Source: Lamellibrachia columna (Eukaryota > Annelida > Polychaeta > Sabellida > Siboglinidae). From it: a stretch of 64,000 nucleotides of DNA. The stretch covers positions 53,476,374-53,540,373 of the forward strand of contig OY759270.1 in NCBI GenBank assembly GCA_963662155.1, written 5' to 3'. A program made the translations under genes and the position numbers. Positions 61,801 through 64,000 of the stretch are shown one piece after another. The notes under the pieces are model-generated. The model worked only from the letters and a program-made list of their open reading frames with translations. It was not told where the DNA came from and did no database searches. How positions within the stretch are numbered: the stretch's first letter is position 1; each line of letters begins with the position of its first letter.

Positions 61801-64000
61801 CAACATATTCATATATGAGTGTGAACATATAATTATATATAGGATTAGTAACATTATAATGCACACTAGCATAAAATACCCATCCTCTGGACGGGATAAC
61901 TTGGTTGCTTGTAAATGACTGTCATGATAACAATATCTACACAATATCAGGATATATAACATTACCATAGAAATATCCATCTATGCCTTGGTACTTGGTA
62001 CATTCGATATATTAATGGCTTCTTGGAATCCAACTCCCGAAATTGTGACAAAACACTGGCAGTTATAGTAACATTTATCGACACCTTGTCCTTGCAGTTA
62101 TTATGTAAAAAAATTATGTAAAAGTGGGGTGAATAAAAAAATAAAAGTGTCTCCTTCGTGGGGTCATATATGAACCCCTGAAAGTTTGGCCTGAGATTAA
62201 AAGCGTCTAGAAGTAGCATAACGTGTGTGTGTATGCATGCGTGCGCACATGCGTTCGTGCATGCGTGCGTGCACGCACAATGACTGAAACAATGTGGTCT
62301 CACCCTGTCATACTCCTGAGCTTCCTCATCCAAAGCTAAAACAAATGCTGCCTGAAACAGAGAAACCAGATCTAGGTCACTCGACTACATTGTACACGTC
62401 CCCATAGTTTTACTACTGTTATCAATACAAGCCCTTTCACTGACGGACTGAAAGCAATATTAGTCCAGGAGCATTACGGCTGAACATATCAACAACATCA
62501 TCATCAACAACACATCAAAAGTCTGTGTGTTTGACACAACGAGACAAGCTTTGTTCAATAAATTGATACCAACCACAATGGGCGTCAAAAATAAAAAAAT
62601 TACCTTTTGACCCCAAAATTACACTTTTTCTTTTTTCAATAATTTTCAGCGAAAAAATTGTGTTTGTCATTTGTGATTTTTTGGCGAATCGTTTTTGTCA
62701 AGATTTCATGTCGTCGCAATGACTGGACGGTGGAATTCATGGACGGCAGAATTCATGAACGGACTGGCCTACAGTCTATAATAGTTCTCATGCATCTAGC
62801 CTCGTTGTTGCAAACGCACACAGCACACATATATTTTTCAATATGGTATTTTGAAAGTGTCCTGAAAAAATTAGCTTTGTACTATTTATTTCCATGTTGG
62901 GTGTATTTTTTACTTAATGCACTGGACTATGTTCTAAAGATGACAAAATGAATGTATTATTTGACACATCAAGCATCCATGATTATTTCATTTGGAAATC
63001 TAATTTGTGCAAACCAGGTACTACTAATAAAAGTAATTTGTCATTAAAAATATTCCAGAAATCATTTATTAAACATAACAACTTCAGTTAGTAGCCTATA
63101 ATCGCTTATAAATGTAATAAAGTAAATCTACATAAATGCAAACATTTTATTTATCGAAGTGCAGCAGTGCAAAAAAAATAATTATACATAATTTTTAATA
63201 AACCAAACAAGTGTTAAAGTGACATGACAACAACGAACAAAGATATGGCGGCATCATGGTTATAACAATGGAGCCATCAGTTGCCCTGACAATGGAACCA
63301 TCAGTTGCCCTGACAACAGAGCCATCAGTGGTCATAACACGTCTTATACCTTCTCAATGGCTGCCAGGGAGTTCTTATTGATGCCCTTGGCAAAGAACTT
63401 TGACCTTGTCTTCGCCCAGCGGATTCGGTCACCAGCAGTGAGTGCTGCCAGGTGGCGCTCTCCGTCCATCGGCTCTGTCGGGTCGTCAATGATTCGCTGC
63501 AGCATGCTGTAAACACGTATTTATTTTTGTAAGATTACCTGGTTGCAAAAGAGAATGTACAGCAATTTTCACTGGCTTGCCAAAATATACAGTGCAGCGG
63601 TCTTTATACGTTGCAAAACTTGTTACATCACCAAATTATTTATTTTCAAATTTTCTAATAAATAGAAATGAAAGTTCACAGAAGTAACATGCTTTGCATA
63701 GGTATTTCTGAAATGTTATAAATATCAGTGTTGCAATGTCTGCCTAAACCAGTCATTGCTTGAACTGAAAAAAATGACGTCATTCGGCAAGCGTGGAGGA
63801 CCAGTTCTTTTTGGTTCCTGCATTTTTGAATTCCTGTTTACACAATTTGTAATAGAAAATATACTACAGCAATAAAAATATAAGTATTATATTATTAATT
63901 TAAATGTAATTTTGAAGATTGATAAGGTAAGAGAATTGAGGCATCTTAGTTTTAAAACACATAATTTATAGCTCCCTACTAGCTAGCCAATGAAAATCCT
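43830..64000 (-). CDS. CPT1: Carnitine O-palmitoyltransferase 1, 5'-incomplete (13 exons seen)
   Basis: This enzyme of the mitochondrial outer membrane transfers long-chain acyl groups from CoA to carnitine, the controlled step of fatty-acid import. The exons give about 404 residues in one frame, equal to the C-terminal half of the family (about 770 residues). Landmarks are [15 protein letters not shown] block, FNAEHSW (catalytic His, equivalent to H473 of mammalian CPT1A), [10 protein letters not shown] and [20 protein letters not shown]. Further on come [29 protein letters not shown] (STS motif), [16 protein letters not shown] and HISSK. The N-terminal transmembrane part lies beyond the right edge. 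All junctions keep frame. One exon position has two alternative versions. Introns are loaded with minisatellites. CPT2, CRAT and CROT are excluded by the specific CPT1 text. Confidence 0.97.
44054..44457. mobile_element. hAT-like MITE, 404 bp, in the last CPT1 intron
   Basis: The ends are inverted: TAGGGCCGGAACAATATAC on the left, and TAGGGCCGGAATGATACAC as the reverse complement of the right end. The flanks ATAATTTT (44,046-44,053) and ATAATATT (44,458-44,465) differ at one of eight positions, as expected for an 8-bp hAT target duplication. The interior repeats GTATCGCGATAC-type palindromes and has no transposase. Confidence 0.8.
44592..44684 (-). CDS. CPT1: CPT1 exon ([10 protein letters not shown]...)
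   Basis: This 31-codon exon lies between TTATTTCAG and GTACGT, phase 0 both ends. It encodes [20 protein letters not shown] then [11 protein letters not shown]. It is part of the CoA/carnitine-site C-terminal domain. Confidence 0.97.
45018..45095 (-). CDS. CPT1: CPT1 exon ([11 protein letters not shown]...GGGFGP)
   Basis: This 26-codon exon lies between TTTCCCACAG and GTATGT, phase 0. It encodes [18 protein letters not shown] then SAGGGFGP. It joins STSQ of the previous exon to VADDGYG of the next. Confidence 0.97.
45726..47890. repeat. 46-bp satellite, about 47 copies
   Basis: Units contain CTGTCACAGTGTACAGTCCA then GTCCAGCAGACAGGGGCTGT. The main variation is GTGTAC versus GTATAC and CCTG versus CAGT or TCTG. 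Similarity between units is high. Confidence 0.97.
48712..51545. repeat. 22-bp satellite, about 128 copies, with higher-order repeat
   Basis: The proximal units (48,712-49,200) are of CCCTATATGTGGGGTTCTCT type. The distal units are of CCCTCTATCTAGGGTTCTCC type. A rare CTTTCC variant recurs at 49,575, 50,301 and 50,983 (33 and 31 units apart), and the surrounding variant order repeats. This implies a higher-order unit of roughly 700 bp. Long + frames here are artefacts. Confidence 0.95.
52105..52690. repeat. 32-bp imperfect minisatellite (CATGACATCATTGACAC)
   Basis: About 18 imperfect units contain ACATGACATCATTGACACGA then GACCTACAC, with variable lengths. Confidence 0.9.
53045..53180. repeat. 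17-bp tandem repeat (CATGGGGCAAGTAGTGT)
   Basis: About eight units. The earlier ones diverge (GTCTCATGGGACAAGT). Confidence 0.85.
54447..54583. repeat. 43-bp tandem repeat, 3 copies
   Basis: Units contain CATTTCACTACTCATTCTTG then CCATAAACTGTGTCACAACT. Confidence 0.9.
54765..55262 (-). repeat. 29-bp minisatellite carrying copies of a 5' splice site
   Basis: About 17 units lie downstream of the CPT1 exon 55,261-55,449. On the minus strand each unit reads CCAGCCAAGTAGGTCTCATC or CCAGTCAAGTAGGTCTCATC. The real exon end reads CCAGCCAGGTAGGTCTCATC, with the cut after CAG. The array therefore starts inside the exon and replicates the donor with one base changed (CAG to CAA). Confidence 0.92.
55261..55449 (-). 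CDS. CPT1: CPT1 exon ([11 protein letters not shown]...STSQ)
   Basis: This 63-codon exon is phase 0, between TTGTTTCAG and GTAGGT. It encodes [20 protein letters not shown], then [20 protein letters not shown] and [16 protein letters not shown]. It contains the STS motif and is the most conserved CPT1 block here. Tandem arrays flank it closely on both sides. Confidence 0.98.
55462..55597. repeat. 22-bp tandem repeat, 6 copies
   Basis: Units are CTCTATGTAGCCTCTCTGTC plus AA. The array begins about 12 bp from the splice acceptor of the exon 55,261-55,449, within its presumed branch-point region. Confidence 0.95.
56085..56144 (-). repeat. 12-bp repeat abutting a CPT1 splice donor
   Basis: About five units of GTGAGTTCATT/ACT on the + strand lie immediately beyond the donor GTAAGC at 56,144. 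Confidence 0.8.
56145..56279 (-). CDS. CPT1: CPT1 exon ([20 protein letters not shown]...)
   Basis: This 45-codon exon is phase 0, between TTTGTTGCAG and GTAAGC. It encodes [20 protein letters not shown] then [20 protein letters not shown]. It is almost invariant in the family. Confidence 0.98.
56506..56670 (-). CDS. CPT1: CPT1 exon ([10 protein letters not shown]...)
   Basis: This 55-codon exon is phase 0, between CCATTTAG and GTGAGT. It encodes [20 protein letters not shown], then [20 protein letters not shown] and ALQLAYYR. It contains the CoA-contact lysines and the TSPD segment. Confidence 0.98.
57136..57220 (-). CDS. CPT1: CPT1 exon (YTEDGH...LQWEIPQE)
   Basis: This 85-nt exon lies between GTCCTGTAG and GTAAGA. 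Its first A completes GG of either alternative exon to glycine. [20 protein letters not shown] and LQWEIPQE follow, equivalent to YAEDGHCKG...LQWDIPGE. Confidence 0.97.
58142..58366. repeat. 54-bp tandem repeat, 4 copies
   Basis: Nearly perfect units contain AATATATATAACTGGTTGCT then AGAAGGTACTTATACCATTA. Confidence 0.95.
58600..59260 (-). pseudogene. LINE reverse-transcriptase fragment in a CPT1 intron
   Basis: On the minus strand: [31 protein letters not shown] and [20 protein letters not shown] at 59,010-59,230. After a gap there is [11 protein letters not shown] (normally YADDT) and [20 protein letters not shown] at 58,690-58,860. It is a jockey/CR1-type RT. The segment between palm motifs is deleted and the frames are broken. 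Confidence 0.8.
59472..59534 (-). CDS. CPT1: CPT1 alternative exon B ([10 protein letters not shown]...)
   Basis: This 63-nt exon lies between GACCTTCAG and GTAAAT. It enters in phase 2 (completes TG to TGG, Trp) and leaves GG. It encodes [20 protein letters not shown] then G. It is one residue shorter than exon A and the mammalian segment. The polypyrimidine tract before it is weak. Confidence 0.93.
60375..60432. repeat. 18-bp tandem repeat, 3 copies
   Basis: AAGCCATAACAAAATTGG repeated, between the alternative exons. Confidence 0.9.
60524..60589 (-). CDS. CPT1: CPT1 alternative exon A ([10 protein letters not shown]...)
   Basis: This 66-nt exon lies between GTTGTCTTCCAG and GTATGC, with the same entry and exit phase as exon B. 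It encodes [20 protein letters not shown] then LG. Its 22 residues match the length of the mammalian ADAPIV segment. The Asp equivalent to CPT1A D477 is kept in both versions. Including both exons would stay in frame but duplicate the segment, so exclusive use is likely. Confidence 0.88.
61299..61324 (-). CDS. CPT1: CPT1 26-nt microexon with catalytic histidine
   Basis: It lies between CCCTTTGTAG and GTAAGT. It encodes IGFNAEHS and two bases of Trp, joining NGS of the previous exon to the alternative exons. It is equivalent to MGLNAEHSW of mammalian CPT1; the His is the general base. Confidence 0.93.
61671..61778 (-). CDS. CPT1: CPT1 exon ([17 protein letters not shown]...)
   Basis: This 36-codon exon is phase 0, between ATGCTCCCAG and GTAAGT. 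It encodes [20 protein letters not shown] then [16 protein letters not shown]. Confidence 0.98.
62304..62351 (-). CDS. CPT1: CPT1 exon ([16 protein letters not shown])
   Basis: This 16-codon exon is phase 0, between CTGTTTCAG and GTGAGA. It is equivalent to AAFFVTLDETEEGY of the family. Confidence 0.95.
63240..63335. repeat. Imperfect 24-bp repeat (AGCCATCAGT)
   Basis: About four copies contain ACCATCAGTTGCCCTGACAA, just downstream of the CPT1 exon 63,350-63,506. Confidence 0.75.
63350..63506 (-). CDS. CPT1: CPT1 most 5' exon in window
   Basis: This 157-nt exon lies between CGTGTTTACAG and GTATAA. Its first base ends a codon begun in an exon outside the window. It then encodes [40 protein letters not shown] and [12 protein letters not shown], equivalent to [25 protein letters not shown]...F.RGKNKQSLDAVEK. 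Confidence 0.97.
63507..64000 (-). other. CPT1 intron at right edge
   Basis: AT-rich. No further CPT1 exon was recognised before the window ends. Confidence 0.6.

Overview
The window is animal nuclear DNA. It shows introns with GT/AG splice sites, several non-LTR retrotransposon families, tRNA-derived SINEs, PIF/Harbinger and hAT elements, CpG-rich patches and very abundant micro- and minisatellites. The two genes present, an invertebrate-type neurotrophin and a CPT1 with closely spaced small exons, fit a marine bilaterian invertebrate. A lophotrochozoan such as a mollusc is my best guess, but the species cannot be fixed from sequence alone.

Layout. 1-10,500 is repeat territory: a 1.25-kb tandem duplication of G-rich minisatellite plus LINE, a second decayed RTE-like LINE, and microsatellites. 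10,750-36,056 (+ strand) carries a six-exon neurotrophin model of 224 residues. It has a putative promoter and signal-peptide exon at 11,044 and an 18-kb first intron filled with satellites, SINEs, a Harbinger element and a foldback. Two pro-domain exons follow, then three exons encoding the mature cystine-knot factor. 36,100-43,600 is intergenic, with GGT, 21-bp, 23-bp and 32-bp repeats and two LINE fragments in opposite orientation. 43,830-63,506 (- strand) holds the 3' part of carnitine O-palmitoyltransferase 1 (12 constitutive or alternative exon positions, 13 exons in all; about 404 residues covering the C-terminal half). Its 5' part lies beyond the right edge. The two genes converge tail to tail.

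Main points of interest. (1) The neurotrophin has all six knot cysteines in register, plus an extra CxxC-type cysteine pair beside the GID motif. (2) CPT1 has two adjacent, phase-identical exons (60,524-60,589 and 59,472-59,534) encoding alternative versions of the segment right after the catalytic histidine, which itself sits in a 26-nt microexon. This looks like a mutually exclusive exon pair. (3) Minisatellites in CPT1 directly abut or incorporate splice junctions: one 29-bp array is built of copies of the exon's own 5' splice site, and the 3' UTR is built of copies of the last coding exon. (4) Three long satellites (38, 29 and 22 bp) show higher-order repeat structure.

The long open reading frames in the satellites are by-products of stop-free repeat units, not genes. 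The two genes are unrelated in function (secreted trophic signal; mitochondrial fatty-acid import), so no operon-like cooperation is implied.
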